Below the pieces are notes generated by a model. It saw only the letters and a list, made by a program, of their open reading frames with translations. It was not told where the DNA came from and ran no database searches. DNA of 64,000 nt. Origin: RPQJ01 sp963732375. GTDB taxonomy: Bacteria > Pseudomonadota > Gammaproteobacteria > Steroidobacterales > Steroidobacteraceae. Location: NCBI GenBank assembly GCA_963732375.1, contig CAVSZE010000012.1, positions 434,001-498,000 of the forward strand, in the 5' to 3' direction. Shown piece by piece: positions 32,758 to 42,402 of this stretch. A program made the position numbers and the translations under genes. Within the stretch, counting starts at the first letter, position 1. Each line of letters begins with the position of its first letter.

Positions 32758-34437
32758 CTACTGCCAGACGATAGGCCGTCGCGCGCCGACCCAGTGCTCA
32801 TAGTGCCGGGCGTACACGGCTTCGATGCGGTTGCGTTTTACTTTCAAGGTGGGCGTTACGAGGTCGTTATCCACGGTCCACGCTTCGCTCACGACCACCA
32901 GGCAGTCGAGTTGCTCGTGCGGATCCAGCGCCTCATTCACCGATGACAGGTGAGACTTGAGCGACTCTGCCAGTTCGCTGCGACGTTCGGGGTCACCTGC
33001 CATCTGCAGGGCTTCCACATTCAGCATCAGCAGCGCCAGGGGTTGGCCGAGGTTGGCGCCGGTGACGCAACAGGCCTCGACGGCCGCGTGAGCGACCAGG
33101 CGGTCCTCGATTGGTGCAGGAGCCACATACTTGCCCTTGCCGGTCTTGAACAGATCCTTCACCCGGCCAATGATTCGCAGGTTTCCCTCGGCGTCGATCT
33201 CGCCCTTGTCCCCTGTGCGCAGCCAGCCGTCGTCGGTCATTGCGCGGCGTGTCAGTTCAGGATCGCGGTAGTAGCCCAGCATGGTGCCAGGACTTGAGAC
33301 CAGGACTTCACCCGACGACGGATCGAGCCGGCACTGGATGCCGTCGTAGGGCGGGCCAACGGTGCCCGGCCGCGGCAGGTCGGGAAGCGTCGCGTGGGAG
33401 ACGCCGCAGTTCTCCGTCATCCCGTAGACCTCGGAGAGCCTCAAGCCCAGGCGCCCGTACCAACGCAGCAGATCCGGCGGCATGGGAGCCGCGCCACCGC
33501 CAGCGAACTGGCACTGGTCGAGTCCCAGGGCCCGCAGGATCCTGCGGGCCACGATGCGCCGCACCACCGGGATGCCGAGCAGCCGGTCGAGCTTCGCGGC
33601 TGGCATCTTCGCCAGCACGCCCTGCTGGAACTTCACCCACAGGCGTGGCACGGAAAAAAACAGTGTCGGTCGGGCGCGCCGCATGTCGTCGGCGAAGGTG
33701 GCGAGCGACTCCGAGAAGTAGATGTGCACGTTGCTCGCCAGCAGGCTGTGCTCGATGACGGTGCGTTCGGCAACGTGCGCGAGCGGGAGGTAACTCAGGG
33801 CTCGACCGTCGTGCTGCGTCCCGATTCGCCGAATGACGGCCTGCGTCGACCAGGCAAAGGTCGCGAAGCTGTGCATCACGCCCTTCGGCACGCCGGTCGT
33901 CCCGGAGGTGTAAATGATGGTCGCGAGATCGTCTCCGTCGCGCACCGGGCTGCCAGCCAATGGTGGAGTCGCCGCCACGATGTCGTCCCAGGTCGGGCAA
34001 TCGACCGCAGGCGACAGCGGCAGCCTTATTCGCGGCAGGTCGTCCGGAATCCCCTCTCGCATGGCATCCCAGCCGTCGAGCTTGCCGATGAAGAGCAGGC
34101 GCGCCTCGCTGTGCTCGAGGATCTGGCGCACCGTGCCGGCAGCCAGCGTCGGATAGAGCGGCACCGATACGTAGCCCGCCATCCAGATCGCGAAGTCCGC
34201 CATCAGCCAGTGCGCGGTGTTCTTCGCGAGCAACGCAATGTGCGAGCCAGGTTCGAATCCCAATCCCCGCAGGTGCGCTGCCATGCGCCGCGACTCGCCC
34301 ATGAGTTGCCGCCAGGTGTATTCGCGCACCTCGCCGCCGCCGATCGGCTGCGTGAGCACGACCTTGTCGGGGCAGGTCATTTCCCAGTGATACAGGCGCT
34401 GCAGGGCCAGCGCCTCCGGGGCCACCGTCTTGGTCAT
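32758..34437 (-). CDS. AMP-dependent acyl-CoA synthetase
   Basis: A 559-residue adenylate-forming ligase. The ATP loop IIYTSGTTGVPKG, the substrate/AMP motif EVYGMTEN and the hinge segment TGDKGEIDAEGN followed by GRVKDLFKTGKGK are all present. It is of the long-chain fatty acid type and should couple a carboxylic acid to CoA at the cost of ATP. It converges with the terpene-type operon, a setting like that of AtuH, so it may activate citronellic or geranic acid; a general fatty acid role is equally possible. Its C terminus ends 12 bases from the DUF849 gene. Confidence 0.85.
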   Translation of the reverse strand: MTKTVAPEALALQRLYHWEMTCPDKVVLTQPIGGGEVREYTWRQLMGESRRMAAHLRGLGFEPGSHIALLAKNTAHWLMADFAIWMAGYVSVPLYPTLAAGTVRQILEHSEARLLFIGKLDGWDAMREGIPDDLPRIRLPLSPAVDCPTWDDIVAATPPLAGSPVRDGDDLATIIYTSGTTGVPKGVMHSFATFAWSTQAVIRRIGTQHDGRALSYLPLAHVAERTVIEHSLLASNVHIYFSESLATFADDMRRARPTLFFSVPRLWVKFQQGVLAKMPAAKLDRLLGIPVVRRIVARRILRALGLDQCQFAGGGAAPMPPDLLRWYGRLGLRLSEVYGMTENCGVSHATLPDLPRPGTVGPPYDGIQCRLDPSSGEVLVSSPGTMLGYYRDPELTRRAMTDDGWLRTGDKGEIDAEGNLRIIGRVKDLFKTGKGKYVAPAPIEDRLVAHAAVEACCVTGANLGQPLALLMLNVEALQMAGDPERRSELAESLKSHLSSVNEALDPHEQLDCLVVVSEAWTVDNDLVTPTLKVKRNRIEAVYARHYEHWVGARRPIVWQ

Positions 34438-34475
34438 CGTCTCTCCCCCTCTGGCGATACGGCCTCTGGTTCTGT

Positions 34476-35909
34476 CTACTGCTGAACGTAGATCTTCACA
34501 ACTTCGTAAAGGAATCGCCGGCCCTCCATCAGCGACTGGACACGCATCCGCTCGTTGAGGCCATGCGCACGGCTACCCTCGGCGTCGCTGAACATTCCTG
34601 ACATGCCGTAGGTCGGGATTCCGGCGGCGTTCAGGTACCGGCCGTCGGTTGCGCCCGTCGACATGGTCGGGATCACCGGCAGGCCTGGCCATAGACTGGC
34701 TGCTACCTTTCGCACCGGGTCCATGATCTGCGGCGTCAATGGCGGGACCGGCCCAACCACGGGCTGTTCGCCGACCGGGCTCACCTTGATGCCGTCATCG
34801 GCCACGATGCGCTCGATCTCCTGCCTGACCGATTCGACCGCTACGCCGGGAAGGATCCGGCAATTGACGTTCGCAACCGCCCGCTGTGGTTGCGCATTCG
34901 GCGCGTGCCCTCCGGAAATCTGGGTAGCGATGCAGGTGGTGCGCAACATGCCGTTCCAGCTCGGGTTCGCTGTCCACAGGCGCCCGGCCGCAGCCGCATC
35001 CGATGGATCCTTTACGATCGCACGCATGTCCGCTGCAATGTCGGGCGGCGACAGCTTCGCCTGCGCCTCGAAGTAAGCTCGCGTCGTGTCGTTCAGGGTC
35101 ACCGGGAACTGGTACGCCGCGAGCCGCACGAGTCCCGTCGCGAGTTCGTTGATCGCATTCTGTCGGACCGGCCGCGAACTGTGCCCCCCGGGGTGCGTCG
35201 TCTCGAGAGCGAAGTCCTGGTAGACCTTCTCGCCGGCCTGTATGTCCAGTGCCATGGGCTTTCCGTCCGGACCGAGCAGGCCGCCGGCCCCCTCGTTCAG
35301 AGCGAACTGGGCCTGGAGTGCCTCGGGATGCGCCTGCAACAACCAGTGAACGCTGTTGAAGGTCTCGGGCGTCTCCTCGCCGCAGGTGAGCGCCAGCTTG
35401 AGCCCGCGCTTTGGACGGAAACCCTGCTCGCTGAAACGGACCAGGATGTCGGTGAACACCGCCGCCATGGCCTTGTCGTCGCTCGCACCACGCGCGTAGA
35501 AGTAGCCGTCTTCCTCCACCAGCGTGAACGGATCCCGTGTCCAGTCCTCGCGCTTGGCCTCGACCACGTCGATGTGCGCGAGCAGCATGACCGGCTGCAG
35601 CGCGCCGTCCCGGCCCGGCAACACCGCGATCAGCGCGCCGCTCTTTGGCCGGTCGGCCGGCGCAATAATCTGCATCGATTCCTTCGGCATGCCCGCTGCC
35701 TGCAGCCGGGCCGCCATCGCCTCGGCGGCCTCGGTGCAGCTTCCGCTGGAAAGCGTCGTGTTGACCTCGACCAGCTGCTTGTAGAGCGCGCGAAACGACG
35801 CTTCGCCGTCGCCCGCGGGCGCGGCCTGGAGTCCGAGCGCCGGGACCAGGCAGCCGAAGGTCGCAAGAATGAGCGGTAAGGTGTTGGCGGCGGAATTTCG
35901 TTTTGGCAT
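34476..35909 (-). CDS. Exported M20 family metallopeptidase
   Basis: A 477-residue protein with a signal peptide ending LQAA (about residues 24-27) and a full M20/M25 peptidase: LAHIDVV, RGASDDKAMA, CGEETPE, the lid domain with HPGGHSSRP, and a final SRAHGLNERM that supplies the last zinc ligand. It cuts small peptides or acyl-amino acids outside the cytoplasm. ATG 35909 is preferred because of the signal peptide. It lies between the AMP ligase and the UbiB-like gene, all leftward, with no sign of shared function. It is unrelated in detail to the M20 at 16909. Confidence 0.88.
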   Translation of the reverse strand: MPKRNSAANTLPLILATFGCLVPALGLQAAPAGDGEASFRALYKQLVEVNTTLSSGSCTEAAEAMAARLQAAGMPKESMQIIAPADRPKSGALIAVLPGRDGALQPVMLLAHIDVVEAKREDWTRDPFTLVEEDGYFYARGASDDKAMAAVFTDILVRFSEQGFRPKRGLKLALTCGEETPETFNSVHWLLQAHPEALQAQFALNEGAGGLLGPDGKPMALDIQAGEKVYQDFALETTHPGGHSSRPVRQNAINELATGLVRLAAYQFPVTLNDTTRAYFEAQAKLSPPDIAADMRAIVKDPSDAAAAGRLWTANPSWNGMLRTTCIATQISGGHAPNAQPQRAVANVNCRILPGVAVESVRQEIERIVADDGIKVSPVGEQPVVGPVPPLTPQIMDPVRKVAASLWPGLPVIPTMSTGATDGRYLNAAGIPTYGMSGMFSDAEGSRAHGLNERMRVQSLMEGRRFLYEVVKIYVQQ

Positions 35910-35993
35910 CTGGCGTCGTTCCTCTCGAGGGGACGTGCAGGCTAGCCTCCGCGCCGCGCCGAGCGCAAGCACGGGCGCCGTGGCTGGCCACCG

Positions 35994-37316
35994 CTAGAGG
36001 TGGCGCTCGATCAGCGCATGCACGTTGACCCGTGCCCGCAGGCGGCTGCAGATCAGGAACGTGCCGAGCAGCTTCCGGTGCAGGAAGATCGTCTCCGGCG
36101 GCGGCGATCGAAGCCCCTGTTTCATCGCGACGGAGAGCCCGAGGTCCCTCACGCGGCCCATCATCCCCGACCCGGCGAAATCATAGAGACCGCGGCGCGA
36201 AAGCGGCTCGCAGACCAGCATGATGATCTCGATGATGCCTTTCACGCGCTCCGGCGGATCATCCGTCCGTATGTATCCGATCTCGGTCGCCGCGGCGCGC
36301 ACTCCCTCGGTGTCGCCGGCGAGTACCGCCCGGCATACCCGGCGATAGCGATCGGTGAACTCCGGCGAGAATTCGACCACGGATCCCAGGTCAAGCAGGC
36401 CAATCTGCTGCGTTGCAGGCAGGTAGAGATAGTTCGCGATGTTCGGGTCGGTCTGCATGAATCGGAACTCGAACAACTCGCGAAACATCAGGCTCTGCAG
36501 GTTGCGTGCGATGGTGTTGCGCGTGGCCTGCGGCACCGCATCGCTTGCCAGCGCTTCCAGCGGGTCGCCGTCCATCCAGTCCATGGCCAGGATGCGACGG
36601 GTGGTCAACGAGTGGTGGATTCGCGGCACCACCACGGCAGGCGTGTCGGCCACCAGTTTCGCGTAGCGCTCCAGGTTGCGGGCTTCACCCTGGTAATCGG
36701 TCTCGAGGTGCAGCTGGCGCTTTGCCTCCGCTGCAATCGAGTCGATGTCCAGCGTCACCGGCAGGAAGTCGAGGCGCCGCAGCAGGGTGGCGAGGTTGTT
36801 GACGTCACTGTCCACGCTGCGGGCGACGCCTGGAAACTGGACCTTGAGCGCCAGTTCGCGGCCGCCGTGCGTGCGTGCGCGATGAATCTGCCCGATCGAC
36901 GCGGCTGCCGCCGGCTCCATGTCGAAGCGCGCGAAGCGCCGCTCCCAGCCCTTGCCGTACTCGCGCCCCAGCACCCGACGGAGCTGCGAGTCCGGCATGG
37001 CGTAGCCCTGCGATCGCAGCATCGAGAGCGCATTACGGAATTCCGCCGGGATGATCTCCTCGCTCTGCAGCGAGAGCATCTGGCCGACCTTCATCGCAGG
37101 GCCGCGCAGCGTGGCAAGCCTGCGCGCGAGCAGCGCTGCGTTGCCGGGCGTCAGTACCGCTGCGGCGAGGTCGAGTCGCTTTCCCTTCGAGAATTGCCGT
37201 GCCGTGGCGGCCGCGGCCGAAAGCGCCAGTTCACCGCTCATCAGCCCGAAGCGCAACAGTCGCGAAGCGCGCGATGCCGGTACGGCACTGCGTCGTCGCT
37301 TGCTTTCGTCGGTCAT
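35994..37316 (-). CDS. ABC1/UbiB-like kinase family protein
   Basis: A 440-residue atypical kinase of the AarF/UbiB/ADCK family. The defining KxGQ motif appears as AMKVGQMLS near residue 78, followed by PAAAASIGQIHRAR, where the usual Ala-rich nucleotide loop lies, and by the metal-binding QTDPNIANYL and LDLGSVVEFS. Family members aid ubiquinone synthesis through an unclear ATPase activity. It has no C-terminal membrane helices like those of E. coli UbiB, so it may be a distinct soluble paralogue. It follows the hot-dog dehydratase gene after 64 nt. Confidence 0.85.
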   Translation of the reverse strand: MTDESKRRRSAVPASRASRLLRFGLMSGELALSAAAATARQFSKGKRLDLAAAVLTPGNAALLARRLATLRGPAMKVGQMLSLQSEEIIPAEFRNALSMLRSQGYAMPDSQLRRVLGREYGKGWERRFARFDMEPAAAASIGQIHRARTHGGRELALKVQFPGVARSVDSDVNNLATLLRRLDFLPVTLDIDSIAAEAKRQLHLETDYQGEARNLERYAKLVADTPAVVVPRIHHSLTTRRILAMDWMDGDPLEALASDAVPQATRNTIARNLQSLMFRELFEFRFMQTDPNIANYLYLPATQQIGLLDLGSVVEFSPEFTDRYRRVCRAVLAGDTEGVRAAATEIGYIRTDDPPERVKGIIEIIMLVCEPLSRRGLYDFAGSGMMGRVRDLGLSVAMKQGLRSPPPETIFLHRKLLGTFLICSRLRARVNVHALIERHL

Positions 37317-37380
37317 GGCGTGGCCGGGGAGGTTCGTGGCAGCGGGCGCACCAGGACCACGCTCTCGTGCGCCGCGCGCG

Positions 37381-38265
37381 TCAGGTCGCCGCCGTACCGG
37401 CGCGCCATGCCGAGTACATGTGCAGCCGGCCGGTGCGAACGTCGCAGAGCGCGCGCCTGCATTGCCCCTCGGCGGCCCACTCCTTGATCGCCACGCGCGC
37501 CGGGACCTGGATCGGCGTAAGGAACTGCGTCTCGATCTTCACGCCGCTGGTCAGCGCGGGTACTGGTTTCTGGGCGAGGCCGCGCGCCAGCGACCACATG
37601 CCGTGACCAATGGACGCGCGCAGGCCAAAGAACCTCGCCGCACGGTCGTTCAAGTGGATGGGGTTGTAGTCACCCGACACACGGGCGTAGCTCCATGCCG
37701 TCCGGCCGGTCACGTCGAGTTCTGCCAGCACTGCCGCATCACGAGGCGCCTTCGGCGGCCGCGGCGGCCGCCCACCGGTGCGCTCCACCGTGTCAGGCCA
37801 GCGGGACATGAATACGCACGTCTCGCGCCACACGGCCTCGTCCTCGTGCAAGACCTCGGTGGTCATGTCGAACGCAAGTCCGGCGTCCGTTCGCCGGTAG
37901 TTGCCGGCCCTGACGACGAAGTCGAGGCGCATGCCGCTGCGCAGGTGCCCAAGGACTTCGATGACATTCGAAACGTGGATCAGGCCCATCGGCCTGAGTG
38001 GAAAGGACCCGCAGGCGAAGATCTGCAGGTGCAAAGGCATCGCGAGCACGTGGGGGTAGGTCGGCGGAACTTCTTCGGCGAACCCGCACGCTGCGGAATA
38101 CCTGGCCACCTCAGACGCGACAAGCGGCACGCCGGACACGCTCGCCTTGAAATCCGGCGGTTCCCCGATCTCTGTAACCGGCGGCCGCCTGGTCAGCAGC
38201 ACCCGCGGGTAGGTCGCGAGACCCGTCGGTAGCTTGCTGAGACGCAGGTGGACCGAAGTCGCCAC
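37381..38265 (-). CDS. Double hot-dog MaoC-like dehydratase
   Basis: A 294-residue protein with two hot-dog domains. The C-terminal half has the hydratase motif SGDYNPIHLNDRAARFFGL, with catalytic Asp and His, followed by GHGMWS; the N-terminal half keeps the fold but not the motif. It should hydrate or dehydrate a 3-hydroxyacyl/2-enoyl thioester. The start is a GTG three bases after the ccmI stop, so the gene is at the end of the cytochrome c maturation message, with no obvious functional link. Confidence 0.82.
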   Translation of the reverse strand: MATSVHLRLSKLPTGLATYPRVLLTRRPPVTEIGEPPDFKASVSGVPLVASEVARYSAACGFAEEVPPTYPHVLAMPLHLQIFACGSFPLRPMGLIHVSNVIEVLGHLRSGMRLDFVVRAGNYRRTDAGLAFDMTTEVLHEDEAVWRETCVFMSRWPDTVERTGGRPPRPPKAPRDAAVLAELDVTGRTAWSYARVSGDYNPIHLNDRAARFFGLRASIGHGMWSLARGLAQKPVPALTSGVKIETQFLTPIQVPARVAIKEWAAEGQCRRALCDVRTGRLHMYSAWRAGTAAT

Positions 38266-38268
38266 TGA

Positions 38269-39429
38269 CTACGGTGCCACCTTGTCGATGATGATCGCAA
38301 CGTCGGTCGGGCCGCCCTTCGCGTTGGTGACCGTGCCGACGAGATCGCCGGCAGCCGGAACGGCAGTGCCCCCGAATGCCACCCGCGCGATGACTTCCAC
38401 GTCGTCCACCGAGGATAGGTTGCGACCTTCGATCATCGAATTCGCGTCGCTGAGTACCACAGTCGTCGGCAGTTCATCGCTCGAGATGCGTACTGCCGCG
38501 AGCGGCGGCCCGGGGATCCCGGGCTGCTTCGCCGCGACGAATAGCGGTGTGCCGGGCTTCATCTTCGAAGCCAGCGACGGATCCACTGAAACGGCGATAC
38601 GCAGCGTACGACCCGCAGGCGAAACTGAACCGCCCGCTTCGGAGTTGCCCATGCCACCACCCATGCCGCCCGACATGGCCGGCGTGCCGGCACCTTCGGC
38701 CGCAGGCACCTGGACGCCCAGACCCGCGAGCTGTTCGACAACGATCTGGCGGATCTCCGGTGGCGGGTTCTGCTCGAGCAGCTTCTCGAAATCAGCCTTG
38801 GCAGCCTGGGTGTTGCCCGCCCTCATGGCCATCACGGCCGAGTACCACAGTGCCTTTCCGTTGTTCGGGTCGGCCTTGATCGCAGCCTCGATGATGCCCT
38901 GCGCCCTGCCCTGGACTGCCGGGTCATCGGTCAGCACCAGCGCCTCGGCCAGGTCGAGCTGCAGGCCGGAATCCTGCGGGCCGACGATCGCCACGGCCCG
39001 CTCGTACGCGGTCACCGCCTTGTCCGGATGGCTCATCACCAGGTACGTACGCCCGAGCATTCGCCAGCCCTCGGCATCCTGGGGATTCGCCGCAAGCCGC
39101 GCCTCGAGCTGGGTCGCCGCCTCCGCCAGCGACGCGTCTCCCCCGCCCTGCTCGTGTCCAGCGGGCGCCGCTGCGGTGGCCAGCGGGTTCTGCCAGGGGA
39201 AATTCGAGGTGAATTGGTAAAACGCTACCGCGGCGAGCGGCAGCGCAATTGCCGCCACAACGAGTGTCAACGTCGCGCGCGGGGCGTCAGGCTTTTGCCT
39301 GCCCTTGCCCTTCGGTTTGCCCGTGCTCGTGCCCGGGTCCGGGGACGGGATCCGCCTCGTGAGCGGTACAGCAAGCGACGCAACTGCCGCAATGACCATC
39401 GCGGCACATACGAGAATGAAAGTTGTCAC
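38269..39429 (-). CDS. ccmI: Cytochrome c maturation protein CcmI
   Basis: A 386-residue bitopic inner-membrane protein. Two membrane helices flank a short cytoplasmic loop (about 4-24 and 52-70) and TPR repeats follow (AEGWRMLGRTYLVM, NGKALWYSAVMAMRAGN). The C-terminal part after residue 250 is a beta domain with a Gly/Met-rich linker. CcmI chaperones apocytochrome c and hands it to the CcmFH ligation complex. It starts with a GTG that overlaps the ccmH stop (GTGA). It is the last gene of the operon. Confidence 0.9.
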   Translation of the reverse strand: MTTFILVCAAMVIAAVASLAVPLTRRIPSPDPGTSTGKPKGKGRQKPDAPRATLTLVVAAIALPLAAVAFYQFTSNFPWQNPLATAAAPAGHEQGGGDASLAEAATQLEARLAANPQDAEGWRMLGRTYLVMSHPDKAVTAYERAVAIVGPQDSGLQLDLAEALVLTDDPAVQGRAQGIIEAAIKADPNNGKALWYSAVMAMRAGNTQAAKADFEKLLEQNPPPEIRQIVVEQLAGLGVQVPAAEGAGTPAMSGGMGGGMGNSEAGGSVSPAGRTLRIAVSVDPSLASKMKPGTPLFVAAKQPGIPGPPLAAVRISSDELPTTVVLSDANSMIEGRNLSSVDDVEVIARVAFGGTAVPAAGDLVGTVTNAKGGPTDVAIIIDKVAP

Positions 39430-39866
39430 GATTGGCCGCCCTCCGGGCCTTCAGGTTCAAGTTCGGCCTCCGCCGCCCGGCGGCGCACGACCCGTACCAA
39501 GGCGAAGGCACCCACCAGCAGCAACAGCACGGGCGCGGCCCACAACAGGAAATTCATCGGTGTCAATCGCGGACGATAGAGCACGAAGTCGCCATAACGG
39601 GCGATCATGAAGTCGCGGATCTGGTCGTCCGTCTTTCCGTCCGCAATCATTTCGCGCACCTCGCGGCGCAGGTCGCCGGCGAGCGTGGCATTGGAATCCG
39701 CGATCGTCTCGTTCTGGCAGACCAGGCAGCGCAACTCGCGCGTGATGTTCTCGTAGCGCGCCTGCAGGACCGGATCGTCGAATGCGCGCTCGGTATCGAT
39801 CGCCAATGCACCGCTGGCCCATGCCAGTGTCAATGCAAGCAGCAGCATGCGAAGGGTCCTGGTCAC
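39426..39866 (-). CDS. ccmH: Cytochrome c maturation protein CcmH
   Basis: A 146-residue exported membrane protein with a signal peptide (to about residue 22), the redox motif LRCLVCQ (Cys47, Cys50) that reduces apocytochrome CXXCH cysteines, and a C-terminal membrane helix (about 105-125). It acts in the periplasm with CcmF. Only the thioredoxin-motif half is present; the TPR half is the separate ccmI. The GTG start overlaps the ccmG stop in GTGA. Confidence 0.93.
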   Translation of the reverse strand: MTRTLRMLLLALTLAWASGALAIDTERAFDDPVLQARYENITRELRCLVCQNETIADSNATLAGDLRREVREMIADGKTDDQIRDFMIARYGDFVLYRPRLTPMNFLLWAAPVLLLLVGAFALVRVVRRRAAEAELEPEGPEGGQS

Positions 39867-40405
39867 GTCTGTCCTCCAGTTGCCGCCTTGGCGGCCTCGA
39901 TGCGCGGCAGGAATTCCGTCAGCCACACCTGCATGGTCATCGGCGCAATGTGCTTGTAGAGCACGGTACCGTCGGCGCCGATCAGGAAGGTCTCGGGTGC
40001 GCCGTAAACACCCCAGTCGATCGCCGTACGCCCGACGACGTCGGAGGCAACGGCCGCATAGGGGTTGCCCAGTTCGCTCAGCCACTGCTGCGCGGCGGCG
40101 CTATCGTCCTTCCAGTCGAGGCCGATCAGCGGGATCTCGCCACGCTTCGATATCTGCATCAATACCGGGTGCTCCTGGCGACAGCCTCCGCACCAGGTGC
40201 CCCAGACGTTCAGCACCCAGGGCCGGCCCTGCAGTTCCTTGCTCGACACCGGGTAGCTGGCGTCGTAGAGGCTCGGCAGGTTGAGCTCAGGCGCGGGCTT
40301 GCCGATCAGCGGCGACGGAACGTACGACGGGTCACGCTGCAGCCCGACGAACAGGAACACGCCGATCACGGCGAACAGTCCGAGCGGAACGAGAAATTTC
40401 CACAT
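39863..40405 (-). CDS. ccmG: Thiol:disulfide interchange protein CcmG/DsbE
   Basis: A 180-residue membrane-anchored thioredoxin-like protein. One N-terminal helix (about 5-21) holds it in the inner membrane; the active site WGTWCGGC has Cys72 and Cys75, and GAPETFLIG provides the cis-proline loop region. It keeps CcmH or apocytochrome cysteines reduced in the periplasm. It lies 16 bases after ccmF and overlaps ccmH. Confidence 0.95.
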   Translation of the reverse strand: MWKFLVPLGLFAVIGVFLFVGLQRDPSYVPSPLIGKPAPELNLPSLYDASYPVSSKELQGRPWVLNVWGTWCGGCRQEHPVLMQISKRGEIPLIGLDWKDDSAAAQQWLSELGNPYAAVASDVVGRTAIDWGVYGAPETFLIGADGTVLYKHIAPMTMQVWLTEFLPRIEAAKAATGGQT

Positions 40406-40421
40406 CTGGATCTAACCTCTG

Positions 40422-42377
40422 TCAGCGCGCCGGCGCCGCGCCGGCGGCGACCGGGGCAGTGGCCGCTTCGCGCCGAGCCCGATAACGGCGGTCCGTGATG
40501 GCGATGAAACCGCCGATCGCCATGACCAGCGCCCCGAGCCAGATGAACCGGACCATCGGCTTGTACTGCACGCGCATGCTCCACGTGCCGTTGCCAAGGT
40601 CCTCGCCCATGGCCACGAACAGGTCACGGTTCCAGTCCACCTCGATGCCTGCCTCGGTCATCGGGCTGCGCTGCACGCGGTACACGCGCTTCTGCGGGTG
40701 CAGCGTCGCGACTTGCCTGCCATTGCGGCTGACCACGACTTCGGACTCGATTGCCTGGTAGTTGGGACCAGGCACGTCGCGCGAGTTCACGAACTTGAAA
40801 TCGTATCCGTGCATCTCGACGCTCTGTCCGGGAGCCAGCGCAATGTCCTTCTCGATCTTGTAGGACTGGGTGACGGTCACGCCGATCGCAAACAGGCCAA
40901 CGCCGATGTGGGCAAGCGTCATGCCGACCACGCCGCGCGACAGCGACTGCCGGCGGCGCAGCCGCTGCACCGGCTCGTAGAGCGACGACAGGATGACCCA
41001 TACACCGGCCGTCAGGCCCAGGCTAGTCATGAAGTGGAAGCTGCCGTAAGCCAGGACCGGCACCAGCACACCGAACACGAGCGCCGCGGAAAACAGCAGC
41101 ACCAGCGGGCGCTTCATGTCCTCGAGCTTCGCTTTCTTCCATGCTGCGTGCATGCCGACTGCCAGCAGCAGCAGCAGCGGGATCATCGGGACCATGAACA
41201 CCGTGTCGAAGTACGGCGGGCCGACGGAGATCTTGCCCAGGTTCATCGCGTCCAGGAACAGCGGATACAGAGTGCCGATCAGGATCAGACCCGCAGCCAC
41301 CAGCAGCAGCAGGTTGTTGAGCAGCAGGAAGGATTCGCGCGATACGACCGCGAAGCCGCCCTTGGCGCGCAATGCCGGCCCACGCCACGCGAACAGCGCG
41401 AGCGACCCGCCGATGCAGATGCTGAGGAACGCCAGGATGAACAGGCCGCGGCTCGGGTCGCTGGCGAACGAGTGCACCGACACCAGCACGCCGGAACGCA
41501 CCAGGAAAGTGCCGAGCAGGCTCAGCGAGAAGGCGATGATCGCAAGCAGCAGCGTCCAGCTCTTGAATAGCCCGCGCTTTTCGGTGACCGCGAGCGAATG
41601 GATCAACGCCGTCGCGACCAGCCAGGGCATGAACGAGGCGTTCTCAACCGGGTCCCAGAACCACCAGCCGCCCCAGCCGAGTTCGTAGTACGCCCACCAG
41701 CTGCCGAGCGCTATGCCGATCGTGAGCAGGATCCAGGCGACCGTGACCCACGGCCGCACCCAGCGCGCCCAGGCCTCGTCGAGTCGGCCTTCAAGCAACG
41801 CCGCGACCGCGAACGCGAACGGGACCGCCATGCCGACGTAGCCCGAGTAGAGCATCGGCGGATGGAACGCGAGCGCCGGGTCCTGCAGCAGCGGGTTCAG
41901 GTCGCGACCGTCCATCGCCGCCGGAAGCAGCCGTTCGAAGGGGTTCGATGTGAGCAGGATGAACAACTGGAAACCGACACTGACCACGCCGAGGACGCCG
42001 AGCACGCGCGCGGCATAGCTCTCCGGGAGCTTGCGGCTGAACACACCCACGGCGATGGACCAGGTGGCAAGCGCCAGCGCCCAGAGCAGAAGTGAACCCT
42101 CGTGGGCGCCCCAGACCGCGGTAATCCGGTAGAACTTCGGCAGCGCCGAGTTCGAGTTGGAGGCGACGTACAGGACCGAGAAGTCGTTGTGATAGAACGC
42201 CCAGCACAGCGCACCAAACGACATCGCGACGAACACCCACTGGCCGGCGACGGCCGGCCAGGCAGCCGCCATCCAGCGCCGGTTACCGAATGCAGCGCCG
42301 GCGATGCCAAACCACGCCTGCGCGATTGCAAGCAGGGTGGCCACCACCAATGCGAATAGCCCGATTTCTACGATCAT
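40422..42377 (-). CDS. ccmF: Heme lyase subunit CcmF
   Basis: A 651-residue polytopic protein with about 14 or 15 membrane helices. The tryptophan-rich heme-handling motif WGGWWFWDPVENASFMPW is present, and His residues stand in the flanking helices. It attaches heme to apocytochrome c with CcmH and CcmI, taking heme from CcmE. The length is as expected. It is followed by ccmG after 16 nt and preceded by ccmE. Confidence 0.95.
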   Translation of the reverse strand: MIVEIGLFALVVATLLAIAQAWFGIAGAAFGNRRWMAAAWPAVAGQWVFVAMSFGALCWAFYHNDFSVLYVASNSNSALPKFYRITAVWGAHEGSLLLWALALATWSIAVGVFSRKLPESYAARVLGVLGVVSVGFQLFILLTSNPFERLLPAAMDGRDLNPLLQDPALAFHPPMLYSGYVGMAVPFAFAVAALLEGRLDEAWARWVRPWVTVAWILLTIGIALGSWWAYYELGWGGWWFWDPVENASFMPWLVATALIHSLAVTEKRGLFKSWTLLLAIIAFSLSLLGTFLVRSGVLVSVHSFASDPSRGLFILAFLSICIGGSLALFAWRGPALRAKGGFAVVSRESFLLLNNLLLLVAAGLILIGTLYPLFLDAMNLGKISVGPPYFDTVFMVPMIPLLLLLAVGMHAAWKKAKLEDMKRPLVLLFSAALVFGVLVPVLAYGSFHFMTSLGLTAGVWVILSSLYEPVQRLRRRQSLSRGVVGMTLAHIGVGLFAIGVTVTQSYKIEKDIALAPGQSVEMHGYDFKFVNSRDVPGPNYQAIESEVVVSRNGRQVATLHPQKRVYRVQRSPMTEAGIEVDWNRDLFVAMGEDLGNGTWSMRVQYKPMVRFIWLGALVMAIGGFIAITDRRYRARREAATAPVAAGAAPAR

Positions 42378-42402
42378 TACATTCTCCGCTGGCGCCCGGC
42401 GC

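Noticed and set aside
33394..34485. 363-codon plus-strand frame across the AMP ligase
   Set aside because: It lies wholly opposite the ligase and has an Arg/His-rich composition without motifs.
36000..37487. 495-codon plus-strand frame across the UbiB-like gene
   Set aside because: Antisense of a well supported kinase-family gene; rich in His, Arg and Gln with no domain. Long empty frames are normal in DNA of this GC content.
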